A stretch of 64,000 nt of DNA from NCBI GenBank assembly GCA_963691705.1, contig OY829542.1, forward strand, positions 33,218,579-33,282,578, written 5' to 3'. Source of the DNA: Viola odorata. Lineage: Eukaryota; Streptophyta; Magnoliopsida; Malpighiales; Violaceae. The position numbers and the translations under genes are program-made. Numbering within the stretch: position 1 is the stretch's first letter; every line of letters starts with the position of its first letter. Positions 46,270-58,947 of this stretch are shown in pieces. The notes beneath the pieces are model-generated. The model worked only from the letters and a program-made list of their open reading frames with translations, had not been told where the DNA came from and did not search any database.

Positions 46270-47419
46270 GTAAACTGCTATTGTATGAATTCCATAATAA
46301 GTTACTCTAGCCTTCCCTTGTTGCATGTATTGTGGTGTTTCTAAATAGATTATGTCGGTACTTGGATGAATGGGGTAGAGTACATGACTAGTCTTCTCAC
46401 TATTTATTGAAAGATGAGTGTTTAGGTTCTCACAGGGATATTAGGATGCATGACTGAGTTCGCATTGTTTATTGATAGATGGGTGTTTAAATTCTCCCAG
46501 GGATATCTCTGCAAAATTTTCTTGTACAAATGTGGTTACACAATTATATTTGTTGGATTTTTCTCTACTCATTTGTATTGGTAAGTTCTGATTGGGTATG
46601 TACGAACACACATCTGATTGTTAATTGTTCAGAGACACAGCTCTTATTTTTTGAAGTGTGGCAACAATCGTTCTAATAGAATTCTCAAAATGTCCTCATC
46701 ATCTTGGTTTATCTTATTTCATGCAATACTTGGTTGTTTCCTGAAACTGAAGAGGAACTCAGTGATTATATCAGAGTTATCCATTGCTTCTTTGAATTTC
46801 TTTATTTCTTTCGAAATCAGAGCTATTGTCTAATGGTGGCTGTCATCATTGTAGATGATATAATCTGCTATTGAGGAATGGATTAGTGCAGTGGACATTT
46901 TGTTATCATGAATTATTCCTTAACTATGGTCAGAGTGATGTATGCATCTCCCATTCTTAAGGATTTGTGAAAGAAAAAGGAGTCAAACTAGAAGCAGAGA
47001 CGGAATCAAAGTGATAAAAAGAATTATAATTACAATATATTGTTATCCCAAGATTCAGCAGCATGCATTTGCTATCAAGTTTTTATTAGTTAAAACACGA
47101 GCTCATGCGCTTTGCCTCCTATTTTAAATGTCGAACAATAAGTTAGTTGGTCTGTAGTTGAAGATGCCATAAACCTTTCTTGCTTGTTGTCCTGCGATGC
47201 TTGCTGCTGAGTTTGTGATAATTTCTTCACCGTCATTCTCTTGTCCATTTGGTTACTGTATTTATGTTAGATCTTATAAGAATGTAAAGCAATGAGTTCA
47301 TGCTTTTGTCTTAATGATGACCATTACAGGAATCCTTTGGGGAGCCAACAAGATGGTATATAAGTCTGCTGTCTGAGTTGTGCACAGAACAGCTTGGTTA
47401 GTTTTTTTTATTCAATAAA
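46270..47419 (+). other. Probable 3' UTR of the NDUFB2-like gene, with an intron
   Basis: Directly after the stop codon, GTAAAC (46270) can serve as a donor. CATTACAG ending at 47339 is a good acceptor, making a 1.07-kb intron within the 3' UTR. The downstream segment carries AATAAA at 47414-47419 in a T-rich context. This layout suggests that the 3' end is that of a real gene and not a processed copy. No transcript was available to confirm it. Confidence 0.4.
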
Positions 47420-49500
47420 GTGGTTGTTAAAAAGAGATTGCCATGGGCATAATCCGTTGATTGTTAGAATCCTTCTCGGCATTTTATTTGTGTGCATGAA
47501 ATTGACTTATAATTTGAATGTATTTCTCTGTATTTCTTTTTACAATATCACTATGTTCTGAAGTAAACAACTCGGCTCATCTTCACTTGTTTCCTGTGTG
47601 CTTATATTATTAGTATTGAGGCATGAAGATAGTATAATGAAATGTATACTCATTTGGGTAACCTTCAAATAATTTATGACATTCTTTACCTTTTCCTTTC
47701 TTGGTTCAATGGCATTCCTTTCCTTGTAGCCACCCAAATTATTTGCTTACGGACGTGACTGTCTTATTTGGTGTCAACTATGGGTTCATTTTTTTATTTT
47801 TTGAAATTGGTTTGCCAACGAGTAATTTTCAGTTTATGGGAAGGCATGGCTTTTCTGCATTCTTCATACCGTCCTTCCTGTGCATAGAAAGAAACATTTA
47901 GAATCATCGTTGTCCATAGCATGGATCGTTATTAGGACTTAGGAAATTCAACTTTCAATATGATTGATTTTGTTGAAGAGTCTGCTCTTCACTATGGGTT
48001 GGGCGGGCAATAATTAGTACATTTTGTTAATTGTTAATGAAGCAAAGGGTTTAATCTCAACTGAGAGGCCTGATAAAAGTCATGCTGAGTTGTGATGGGT
48101 TTTTACACGGATGTCTTCTTGAGCCTTGAACTTTACTTCCCTGCAAGAAATGGTTGTGGAGATGGCGTAATTTTTGGCTGGCATCACTTGACTCCTTAGT
48201 ATATCTAGTGCTGTCGGCCTCTGCCAAAGAAAAAACAGAAAACCGATGAATGTTTTGTTGCTTTTGTATGGGAAGTCCCTATATGTAGCATCATTGCGTT
48301 AAATTCCAGTTTTTTTTTCCGTTTGTTTTCGGAAAATAATGTGCATGAGAAAAATATTTTATGTGGAATTTTCCGGCAACAAACACAAGAAAATAAGGGA
48401 TGATGCTTTCTGGGAAAATACTTTCCGACAACAAACAGGGCCTTAATGTGCATCTTACTTCACCAATCAGTTAGATGGGAAATGAAGACGAAGTATAAGT
48501 TATTAACATAAATTTCATTCAGTTGTAGTTCAACTAATTAGTGCATGCCGTTTTGATAATGTAGGTATGCCGTTTTTATAATGTAGGTCATGAGTCCGAT
48601 TTCTGATATTGTAACGATAATTAATATTAACATAAAATTCAAAAGTAACAATTGACATTACTGGAGAATTCAAAAGTTTCTAAGTTGCTTCTTCTTGCAC
48701 TATCGATTCACATGAGCTTTCCAAGTTGCTCCGTCTAAATATATATAATTAAGTTCAGGTTGAAGCTAATTAATTAGGCATTAGGAAATGTCAAGAAATC
48801 TGTGAAATAAGGTTTTGTTCGATAAAAAATTAAAATAGCCCAATTGGGATGCAAATTTGCTAGAATTAAAAGAATATACTATTAATAATAAAGTTAAAAT
48901 GTGAGCACAAAATTAATTAATTAACTCAACGAAAACTAAAAAGGTCAAGAACTAGCTAGCAAATGAATTAATCAAATTATAGGGTTCAAGTAATTATAAT
49001 TTTGGTCCCTAGTTATTATGAGCTCATCATAATAGTTGTTAGAATATGAGGAATTAACAAGCCTAATGGAGTATATTTTTTATGTACTTTTTATAACTAT
49101 TTATGCGATGAACAATAAACCAAATGGTGATATGTATTTTATTTTAATGTAGTAACGTGAATTAGTATATTTATATATAATGGAATATTAGTAGATTGAT
49201 GGTATTTTTAAAATTTTTTAAATTATAATAAGTGTAATTTTTTCCCAAGGAAAATATTTATTAGTTTATTAATCTTTACAAATAGAAGAAAATAATAACA
49301 TTATTTTTATGTTAGAACAAAAATATTTTTTAGTTTTTAAAATTTTGGAAAATAGTGCTAAATTTGAAAAATAGTACAAAGTAAACGTGTTTTCTAGTTT
49401 TTCATATCAAGAAAAATTTTCAATTAGTGCGAAGTAAACATATTTTTTAATTTTCTATTCTAATTTTTTTTTTCTAATTTTAAAAAATCAGCAAATTTTC
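47420..49500. other. Intergenic DNA with decayed MITE-like sequence
   Basis: I see no gene. Near 48300-48445 'ttttccggcaacaaacac' and 'tttccgacaacaaacagggcc' with a complementary 'gttttcggaaaa' suggest a decayed small transposon. 'gccgttttgataatgtaggt' is nearly repeated at 48548 and 48569. 'gcgaagtaaaca' and 'acaaagtaaacg' near 49376-49440 show another small direct repeat. Confidence 0.4.
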
Positions 49501-49584
49501 AAACTCAATACCAAATTTACATTTTCTCGGTTTTCTCTACAAAAAAAAAACAGAGTAGGGCTCGGCATCCATAAAGCAAATAGT

Positions 49585-49619
49585 GAAAGAAGAAAGAAGA
49601 AAGAAGAAAGAAGAAAGAA
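49585..49619 (+). repeat. (GAAAGAA)5 microsatellite in the CTNNBL1 leader
   Basis: Five perfect units of a 7-bp purine repeat end 23 bp before the start codon, so they lie in the presumed 5' UTR. A GTG-initiated extension upstream would read through them, but the ATG at 49643 is the proper start. Confidence 0.9.
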
Positions 49620-49642
49620 GCAAAATATCTTTTGGATTGAGA

Positions 49643-52600
49643 ATGGAGGGCAAACGCAAGCGCGGCGATTTCTCTCCACCATTTCCCAACGGCAGCGATA
49701 TTGACCTCTCTCTCCTTGAAGCCCTAGAGAAATCTCAAGGCGCCGCCGCCTCCTCCGCCGTGGAAGTCCTAGACCTCCGCACTGTCAAGAAGCTGGTCCT
49801 TTCCTTCGAGCGTCGTTACAAAGAGAACATCGAGGCCCGCCTCAAGTATCCTGACAACCCCGAAAAGTTCGCAGACTCCGAAGTCGAGCTCCATCAAGAG
49901 CTCCAGAAGCTCCGGGTACTTGCTGGTGGGCCCGAGTTTTACCCTGAACTTGTAAACCTCAACACAATCTCTTCCATTCTGGCCCTCCTTTCCCATGAAA
50001 ATACCGATATTGCCATCGATGTCGTGCAGCTGTTGCAGGACCTCACTGACGAGGATGTACTGGAGGATAACGACGAGCCTGCGGCGGTTCTTGTGGATGC
50101 ACTCCTCCATAACAGCGTCCTAGAGTTGTTGGTGCAGAACCTTCACCGGCTTTCAGAATCCGATGATGCTGATGAGATGGCTGCAGTGTACTCGACGCTA
50201 GCTACGATTGAGAATCTGACGGAGGTGAAGCCGGCTGTCGCTGAAATGGTTTGTGAGAAGACGAAGATAATGCGGTGGCTTGTGGGGAAGATCAAGGTGA
50301 GGGAGTTTGATAGCAACAAGCAGTATGCCTCAGAGATACTTGCGATCTTGCTTCAGAACAGCACTGTGAATCAGAAGAGGCTGGGGAGTATGAATGGGGT
50401 GGATGTGGTATTGCAGGCAGTGGCAATGTACAAGTCCAAAGACCCTAAGACCTCTGATGAGGAGGAGATGGTGGAGAATCTGTTTGATTGCTTGTGCTGT
50501 TTGCTGATGCCTTACGAGAATAAGGAAAGATTTGTGAAGGCTGAAGGGGTTGAGTTGATGATTATTATCATGAAGCAGAAAAAATCTGCTTATGCTTCTG
50601 CTGTAAGAGTGCTCAATTTTGCCATGACCAACTATCCTCCTGCTTGCGAACGCTTTGTGGATGTTTTAGGCTTGAGGACTGCTTTTGCAGCTTTCATGGG
50701 TAAGGCAAGTGCCCTTTGCTTACTTTCTCATTACCTGGTATTTTCTCTGGGTGTTTCTTTTCCTGTTTCTGTACATCACTACTTTTTCTTCACATTATGC
50801 AATCCGTGTTTCTTTTGTTGTTTTTAATGCTTAACTATATCACTCAACTAGCTAAGGTCGTAATGCTTGAAACTGAAGACGAGTCTATGATCTTGTTTAC
50901 TATTCTAGATGTTAACATGCTTACATTTTGTTTCTTCAGGTTCCCATGATCAAGAAGAACAAGAAGGAACGATACCAAGAGGAGTTGGAGGAACGTCTGA
51001 TCTCCCTAATCGCATCTTTATTTGGTAAGCAGGCAAGTTAAACTCCCTTCATTTTGTAGTTATAGGCAACTCTGTGCAAAACTAAGGTGGCATTATCTAT
51101 TATTTGTCGACACTGCTGCTGGCGTAGAATCGATTTTGTCTTATTCTTTAAATTTCCCCTTTCCAGGTGGTATTTTGAGAGGTACAAGAAGGGAAAGATT
51201 ACTAAGTAAATTTGTAGAAAATGAGTGTGAAAAGATTGACCGTCTTTTGGAACTCTATATGAGGTAATGGCCTTTCTTTTCTCCTTTGAATTTTGATATC
51301 ATCTGTCCTTCCTCCCCTCCTTCTCTTTTGTGTTGCTCGGAATCTTCAAGATGTCATGTCTGCTCCCTTTCTGTGGCTGCTGGGAAGCAGACAGGAATCT
51401 TTAGTTGAAATTAAGCTTTAAGGTGTGGATTCGTACCTCTAACCTCTTACTGATGGTTAATCTTCATTCAGATATTCTGAAAGAGTTAAATCAGAGACTG
51501 AACGCCTGGACCAGCTTGAACTTGATGACTTGGAGGTGTTTAAATTTCTTATTTTGTTTGTCTCAATCCAACTTTGGAAGCAAATTATTTGAATTTGGCC
51601 ATATTCATGCAGATGGATGAAGATGAAAGATACAATCGGCGATTAGAATCTGGACTCTACACTCTTCAGGTTTGTTTCATCTCGGTGGTTCTTATAACTG
51701 TCTGTAAAAATCTATTTTCATAGATGAACTTGCACAATGTATAGCAGTTATGATAGAAAGCTGTGCTGCATATCTGATAGAGTCATTGCTTAATGCCATG
51801 GAATTTTACTATTGGTGGGGATGAAAAAGGAGTCTAGGTTCATATCTTTATTTCATTTTACTATTCAGGGATGTTTCTGTTATTTTTTTTATTTGCTGTA
51901 GACTTCTTTGTTTTAGGTTTTATTTTACTTTTTATATTTTATAGTTTGTATTTGATCTTTCAATGATATTTAGGTTGCGTTAGTATAATTAGTATCACTA
52001 GAGCTTTTTAACTGGGAACATTTGGTGTTTATTCTAGTATGAGAGTTATAGTTACTTACCATTGTATCTATAGATACCTATGGTAGTAATGTTTTATTTT
52101 AGAGTTGATTGACAAATTCTTAGGTGAAGAAATTAGGTCTCTGTAAAGTTGTAAGATGCAATTTCCCCTTAGGTTCAACTCCTTAAACTCCTAGATGTGA
52201 TGCTTAGCCTTATTCATCTTGCTTTGAACCTATGTGCTAAAGTGTCCAGATTACTCTTTTTGGCTAACAATAGCCTTCAAAACATCAACTGAATCATTAG
52301 ATCAAACCATACAATCGGTACTTCCATTGGCATCAAACCTTAACCCTATCACAATGCGATCTGCTTTAAGACACCCATCCCCTTCAGCTGCTAGAACTGA
52401 GGGACCAAACAGACCCCTCGTGAAGGTGTTAGAATGTAGACTTGTTTGAGCAAGCTTGAGTTGAAATAGAAAAGATGGCCTTACAAATTCAGGAAAGAAC
52501 ATATTTTTATGCCAGACAAACAAGAGATCCTAATCTTTCTAGGAAAGAAAACCAACTTATCCTTAAAGGGATACAGATTGTATCATTTTGTAGACCACAT

Positions 52601-55600
52601 AGTGCAACACATATAATTGTGTATTAACAACTCACGAAGAACCAATATTTTAATTACTCGGTCCCATCATACCTGATCAGAGAAACTAGGACTCAATACT
52701 CAAAGTGGTCTAGCTTAGTTTGACCTTGTTATTTTTGGTCAGTGTTAAGTCCCATTAGACCTCCAGTGTAGGATATGTTTTCCCACAATCAAAAGTATAA
52801 TTCTGAAAACTCTCAATTTTCTTAACTCATTCGCATACTTAGAAAATCATCTCAAAATCACTCTTCTCAAATACAGATAGAAAATTGTAATTTTGCCTAT
52901 TTTAAATAAATTTGTAACTCACAGTTTTTATTTAAAATCCTGATTGAAATCTAATTGAACCTTAGACCTGTGACCCTTTCCTCTGCTGGGGTTAATCAGA
53001 CTGGCCATGCTACTGGACAAGTTGATCCAAATAGCTAATGGACCTGCTGATGTTTTCCTTGCTCTGGAATAAGTTTCACAGGGAGAAACACGCTGGTGAG
53101 AAGCTAGGCGGAGACAAAAATAGGAGCAAGAAGTAACAATTAAGAGGTAAGAGTGCTGACAAGAAAAAAACCATTAAATAAACAACACAACAACACCTTT
53201 GAATTGTTTTTTGGAAGCTAAACACATTTCCTTCTGAACTGATCGTAAGCTTGAGAAATTCTTAGTGCCAAATATAAAAATAAAATAACACGAAAAAGAT
53301 ATGATTGGAGGCGCTTAAGGTATGTGGTTGAGGAAGAAAATGGATAAACTGAACAACCAAGGGAAGTTTGCCCGTATTAATTGGTCCAATTTTTGGGAGG
53401 AATGGTGTTCCTATGGAGAATGAACACTCTCGCAAAGTAGCAAAGAAGAATATCAAAACTCATTTAAATATCGGTATAAATGTTTGTTTGCTAACATAAG
53501 TTATGTGCGCTTATAGAGGCATATTGAGGCTAGATTTCCTAATATTGCAGAAATGCTATTGAAGTAGGGAAAAGAAAGCTAACAAGTAGTGTCTAGAGGT
53601 ATGCAATAAACATAAAAACAAGTCCTAAAACTAGGTAATATTGTCCTTCTCTGATTAGGATGGGTTTTGCATCACAATAGTTGTAGGAAAACTAATATAG
53701 GTACTCATTGTTTTAAAATTAATAATAACTCGATGCTAGAAGTTTCAGATATCAAAAGGAGTCCTAAACTTATAGCGAAAGAGGAAAGAAAAAGAGGAAA
53801 AAGCAACTAGAAGCTACTGCAATGGTGTTACTCAACTGTTTACTTCATTGTGCTCACATAGTTGTTATTTTGAAATGGCTTAGAACAGCTTAGGAAGGCA
53901 CTATAATTAATTTTGCATAGCAACCTGAATGATGAGGTGAGTGCTTACTTCACCATTAATGACATTCCTCCAGTCCTTAATCAATCCTTCTTAAACTAAA
54001 TATTCGTTTTGTTTGGAAGACATTCTAATGGAGAATCAAGTTTGTTTAAGAAGTATACTTGTATCTTGGAGAGCAGTTTGTTCTAAGACATGGAATGGCA
54101 TAGAACACTTGGTTAAATTTGTGATAGGTTGGGGGATGCTTAATTGGTTGTGGTACCATTTAATATTTTTTTCCTGGATTGTCCTTAAATTCGTTCGAGC
54201 TGTCAGTATTTTTTTTGTAAAATTTCATAATGTGAAATAAGTTTATTCAATTCAAGAGTAGTTATTTGCTTACAAATTTCATATTAGATTTCAGTGACTT
54301 CCTAAATTTGTGCTCAACAACCATGGAAACTCTAATATAGTGTAGGGTCTTTTTGTGGCAAAACAATTCAGTGGTCAGTTGGGCATCAGATCACAATAAA
54401 AACGTGATTTTTGGAGCATGGAAATGAATGTTTTTTAGTGGACTTTGAATTGATTTTTGCAGCAATTTCATCCAGTCAAACATGAGTGTTGATTCTGAAA
54501 TATTGAGTTGACTTCCATATATTTGTTGCATTCTAGGCAACGTGTCATTCCTGCAACTCTCTTATCTTTCAGTGATTTGGAGAGGTTTAGCATTATAAAC
54601 CTCTTTATTATGATTTGCAAAAAAGAGTTGTCTCTCTGTACCTTACCTCCTAAATTTGGTTCTGATCCTTATCTTTTTTATCATATGCAGTTGATAGCCA
54701 TCATTCTTGGTCATCTTTGGTGCTCCGAGTAAGTTCTTATATTAGTCATGGTGTTAGTCGCCTTTGATGGAAAACTGTTTGGACCTTAATCCTTTTTAGT
54801 CCTTTTTGTTTTAAATATTATGTTATTTGCTTTTGTGTAGGCATCATCAAATGAGAGCAAGGATTGAACTATTACTCAAACAGCAAAAGCTTACAAAGAA
54901 AGATGTCAAGGATATACTCCAGGTACATTCTTTATAACTGCATCTGTATCCAGGCAACTAAGGTTCCAAATTCCGTCTTCCATATTTTTTTTTTGTCAGT
55001 GCTTGATATATCTTTTCTGAAGCTTTTCTGATGAGTGTGTTCTGAAATTTGATTTATACAACAATATTGGGTCTAGTCAAATGATAGTCACCCTTAGCAG
55101 CGGTGAACCACTACATGTGAACTTGGCAATCCAATTTGCTGTACAAGATGTTGTAGACATTGTAGATTGTGGTCCTTCAGAAATAATCATTTAAAGAAAC
55201 TGCCTAATGTGGCACGATTTGAGCCAAAATTTATGTGGTACTAGTTACAAGAAGTTGTAATATGGGATTTTTTTTAGCAAGAGGCTGCGCTGAACAGCAA
55301 TTGGGTTTAATAGGGAGCGAGAATAAAAGTAGGGTTGCAGGAACATCACTAAAGACTCATGACGTGCTCTTTATTTGTACGCGTCCCTGGGCACAGAATA
55401 TGACGTGCTCTTTATTTGTACGCGTCCCTGGGCACAGAATATGATAATTCTTGAGATTTGAGTAATTTCTAAAATACCCTAGTCCTAGTCCTAGTCCTAG
55501 TCCTAGTCCTAGTAGGATGTGTAACACAAATAGTCACTAAGCAAATTTAAATCAGAAACATAAAACTCCTGAATCATACTTTTAGACACTGTTGTGCATT

Positions 55601-55973
55601 TTAGCCATTTTTTCCCCTTCTGTTGGAAGAATCTGTAGCATTTGTAGCCCAGCCCGTTATAGTTTCTGAGAGTTGGAAATTCATAATTGAAATTATACTA
55701 ATACATCCTTAAGTTGGTTGGTATTTGTGGAGTAAAAAAAAAGTAGCCTTTGATACTGAGAATTGATGTTGGATTATCGATATTCTTTAACATAAGTCGT
55801 ACGAGGATAATGTTGGACCAGTAGGCATTTGTCCATTGTAATAACCATTGTACTTACTTCCTTTTCGGTGTTGTGAGCAATAGGAATATTATGACAATAT
55901 TGGCGACCTTGATGGACCTGAAGAGAAGGAGCGGTCGCAGGCAAGGATTCAAAAGTTTATATCAGCGTTTTGA
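49643..55973 (+). CDS. CTNNBL1: CTNNBL1 homologue (beta-catenin-like protein 1, armadillo type), 8 coding exons
   Basis: The coding exons are 49643-50704, 50940-51024, 51167-51263, 51472-51535, 51613-51669, 54691-54728, 54841-54922 and 55884-55973. They total 1575 nt (524 residues plus stop), with all phases consistent. The start is the ATG of MEGKRKRGDF, with a basic nuclear-localisation-like KRKR. The helical repeat body includes VDVVLQAVAMYKSKDP and LFDCLCCLLMPYENKERF. The end is EYYDNIGDLDGPEEKERS and FISAF. The human counterpart associates with the Prp19/CDC5L spliceosome complex; a nuclear splicing role in plants is inferred. Intron 1 is GC-AG, all others GT-AG. Intron 5 is unusually long (3.0 kb). 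The pieces are intact, so the gene is probably functional. Confidence 0.93.
50705..50939 (+). other. GC-AG intron 1 of CTNNBL1
   Basis: Exon 1 ends ...GGTAAG and the intron begins GCAAGT, ending TTCTTCAG before GTTCCCATG. Only this junction gives the expected ...FMGKVPM... reading. Using the GT four bases before the last AAG gives a shifted, unrelated peptide. AAG/GCAAGT is the strong consensus for the minor class of GC donors. Confidence 0.85.
51670..54690 (+). other. Long intron 5 of CTNNBL1
   Basis: This is a GT-AG intron of 3021 bp, while the other introns are 77 to 961 bp. On its minus strand near 52480-52270 a reading with GLRFDANGS and, after a stop, SNDSVDVLKAIV resembles a LINE RNase H remnant, weakly. 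Nothing else is recognisable; the length probably reflects old insertions. Confidence 0.5.
55361..55515 (+). repeat. Two small tandem repeats in intron 7 of CTNNBL1
   Basis: A 41-bp unit (gacgtgctctttatttgtac and on through gggcacagaatat) occurs twice in tandem at 55361-55443. Then (TCCTAG) repeats about five to six times at 55476-55515. Both look like slippage-type expansions. Confidence 0.9.
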
Positions 55974-56837
55974 TCATTGGATAGTGGATACTACTTCCCA
56001 GTGTTGCCTGGAGCTTTGGATAAGAGTCAAGGGACCTTTTTGTTTTGTTGTTTTTATTTTTTATAACCAGTTCTTAACCTTTTGGATTAACCCAGTAGAA
56101 ATTAGCCGAGAATTCCTGCCTTGTATCCCCTAACTGTAACAGCTGATGGACAAATTTGTCCCTCTTCTTTTTTAAGTATATGCTCTCTACAATTAAACTT
56201 ATACTTCCTCATTTAGTCTCTGAAAAAAAAGAAACCCCGGCAAACCAACAGTAGTCAGGTTTGGAGGCCTGAAAAAATGACGCCGTAAACTACCGGTTAG
56301 GTTATGGGTCGTGATCTTTGCCTGAATCAACAAATAAAAGATGGGTTGGATCAGGTTTAAATTCGGGGTGTGCTTTGTTTAAAAATAGTTTTTTTACATA
56401 AAAAAAAAATCTAGTGTTTAATCGTAGTATAAAGATATATTCTGAAAATATAAGATTATGTTCTTTCTCCAGTAAATTAAATAGTATTAGTAACAAGTGT
56501 AGATGTGATGGAAATCTTTAAACAACAAAGATAGACCTTGAAAAGGCAAATTCTAACAAAATTAGCCTAATGCAAGTGACCAATCTAGAAACAAATCGAT
56601 TGTGATACCAGTTTCTCATAGAAGCTTCCTCCGTTAAATACCATGTTTTTCTCTAACCGTCAGATGGCTGCAAAGAGACCCCCAAAAATAATATTGCACT
56701 TCTTTGCCGACGTAACCCAAATTACCCCACGCAATTAAAAGAGGAGTAATCAATAGTCAAAACTGTTCGAACTCACCACCATCGAAAGAAAAAACTCCAT
56801 ACGTTAACTGCGTGATGACAGTGTGACAAGTGGTGCA

Positions 56838-57127
56838 CACTACAAAAAATAGATTGTCGATCTGCGACGAAAATTTCTATCGCAAATGTCAAAATTTCGT
56901 TGTAAATCGACTTTTGACGAAACCTTCATGTTGCAGAATGGCTCGTCGTAAAGATAATTTTTTCTACCAAAATACTAGTCGCTAAATATTTTTGAAGGAA
57001 TTTCGATGAGAATTCGGTCGAAGATGCATTCCGTCCGTCGAAAAAAAAAAGAGAATGAAAATAATTTAACGGAGTATTTCCATTGAAAATGTCGAGTTTG
57101 CAACGGTATTATCTATCGTAAGTTTAT
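56838..57127 (+). mobile_element. Left end of a CACTA-type element (truncated)
   Basis: CACTACAAAAAATAG followed by many CGACG/TCGTCG motifs (for example tgcgacgaaaat, ggctcgtcgtaaag) is typical of CACTA ends with subterminal repeats. No opposite end (TTTTTTGTAGTG) was found. The sequence meets a mariner-like element at 57128. The remnant is probably solo. Confidence 0.6.
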
Positions 57128-57129
57128 TA

Positions 57130-57912
57130 CTCCCTCTGTTGCCATTTAAATGACGTTTGGCAACAGGAGGGAGTTTTCACATTCCTTTTGGTTTTATTTT
57201 ATTATTTCCAATTTCAACTTTACCCCTAGTTTTCATGGAAACTACAAGCAACGTGCCACTCTCTTCTCTTCTTCATCCTTTCTTTTCTTTCCTTTCCATG
57301 ACATCACTCTCTCTCCTCTTTCTTTCTTTTCTTCTTTCCTCTGCACTTTATTTATTTCTTTCTTTCTTTTCCTTTTCTATTTCTCTAAACGGAGGTGAGG
57401 TACGGCGGTTGAGGGTTCTGTCCGATGGATTTGATGATTTGTGTGTGTGTTGGTTTTTGGCAGTTGGGTTTTTTGTGGTGTGGCTGAGATGTGGCGGCGT
57501 GGTTGGGTGATGGTGGTGGCGTGGCTGGGTGTTGTCGGTAGTGGTGGTTTGATGGTTGGTGGTTGGCCGGAGTAGGTGCGGCAGTTTGGGTTGGTAATTG
57601 GCCGGAGTAGGTGGATTGAATTAGGTGATTCGGTTGATTGGTTGGAGGATTTGAATTGGATTAATTAATTGGCAGAAGGATTGGATTTAAATTGCAGGAG
57701 GATTGGATTTAATTAATTGGTAGAGATTGAATTTTAATTAATTTGGATCGAATGAGGGAGACGGAGAAATTAATGGCAGTGATTGTAAATTAAATTAAAG
57801 GGAGAGAGCACTTTCGTAATGTTGCAAAAAAAGTGTTGGAAAACTCAAAATGACAATTAATTGGAAACAAAGAATCCGTAGGAAAGTGTCAATTATTAGG
57901 AAACAGAGGGAG
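57130..57912. mobile_element. Mariner/Stowaway-like non-autonomous element, 783 bp
   Basis: The left end CTCCCTCTGTTGCCA and the right end (reverse complement CTCCCTCTGTTTCC) lie between TA dinucleotides. The left end is itself a short foldback (CTCCCTCTGTTGCCA...TGGCAACAGGAGGGAG, 57130-57175). The interior has a pyrimidine-rich tract (57255-57390) and then a G/T-rich block (57420-57600). Frames across it look low-complexity. Confidence 0.75.
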
Positions 57913-57914
57913 TA

Positions 57915-58947
57915 TTATTGAATTAAGTTTTTTACAGAAATATTCTGGGTTTTGGCACCCCGGAGTCTGTAACGTTATTATTTTCATTTTAGTTGATCCC
58001 TAACGGCGACTTTTGTTCATTTCAATCCCTAACGTTATATCCATTAGTCGCCTGAGATCCCTCGTCATAACGAAGCCTAACTGCCGTTATCTCTCAATAT
58101 TTTAATATTATTTCTAAAAAAGTAACTGACATTGGGCCCCACTAGTCATATTTTTCTGACTTCTTATCTTCTTAATATCTAAAAAATTAGTTTAATTAAT
58201 TAATTATTATCTAAAATAAACTTAATCCTCTGTAACTTTTTCTTTTTTTCCTTTCCTTCTCCTTTCTTTTCTTTTCTTTTCTTTCTTTTTTCCTTCTTCT
58301 TCCTCCCTGCCCACTAATAACCTAAGGGTTCTCATCTCAAAAAACCACACGTTTCAAAAAGTAAAAACAATATCACCTGATTTTTTTTTCACCTCTAAAC
58401 AATATCATCGTTTACTTTAAAAAAAATTTCATTTCCAGATCTGAAAAATCTATCAAAAGAAATGGACAGATCTGCAACATTAAAGGCAACCAAATGCGCT
58501 AGAGGAAGAAGCGGTGGCAAGTGCAAAAAGTCTTTTTCCAAATCTGTAAAAATTTGTCTCTAATTCCCTGTCGGTCGTATTGCTCATTTCTTCAAGAATT
58601 TATTCAGATGGGTCTATGTTTTTTTTGTTTGAATTTGATAATGGATGGAAGATTGTCTAACATGGAGAAGAGTGCAGATTTGGGGAAGGTGAAGGAAAAG
58701 TGTTTGTTTTAATGAGTATTTTCTTTTCAACATTGTTGCTTCAATTTGCAAACTCATGTCAAAATAAAATTCATTTTATAGTAGATGTTAAGGTAAAATG
58801 ATGGGTTCATCAATGGATGAGAAGCAACAGAGAAAAGAAAAGAAAAAGAAAGATCTGAATCGGATATGAAGCAATTTTATGTTTAACCTTTCTTTTTAGT
58901 TGGTTAATTAATTAAATTTTAAAATAGACTATAAATGGTAAAAAGGG
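57915..58947. other. Intergenic DNA, mostly low complexity
   Basis: I see 'ccctaacg' twice (58011, 58047) in a 'gtccctaac'-type context often found in decayed transposons, and a pyrimidine-rich tract at 58230-58310. There is no gene. It ends at the LTR of the second Ogre-like element. Confidence 0.4.

Noticed and set aside
49583..49642. Upstream extension of the CTNNBL1 reading frame
   Set aside because: It begins with GTG and runs through a purine microsatellite; ATG at 49643 begins the family N-terminus.
57150..57510. Two overlapping Phe/Ser-rich plus-strand frames
   Set aside because: Low-complexity pyrimidine tract in a mariner-like element; no conserved motif.
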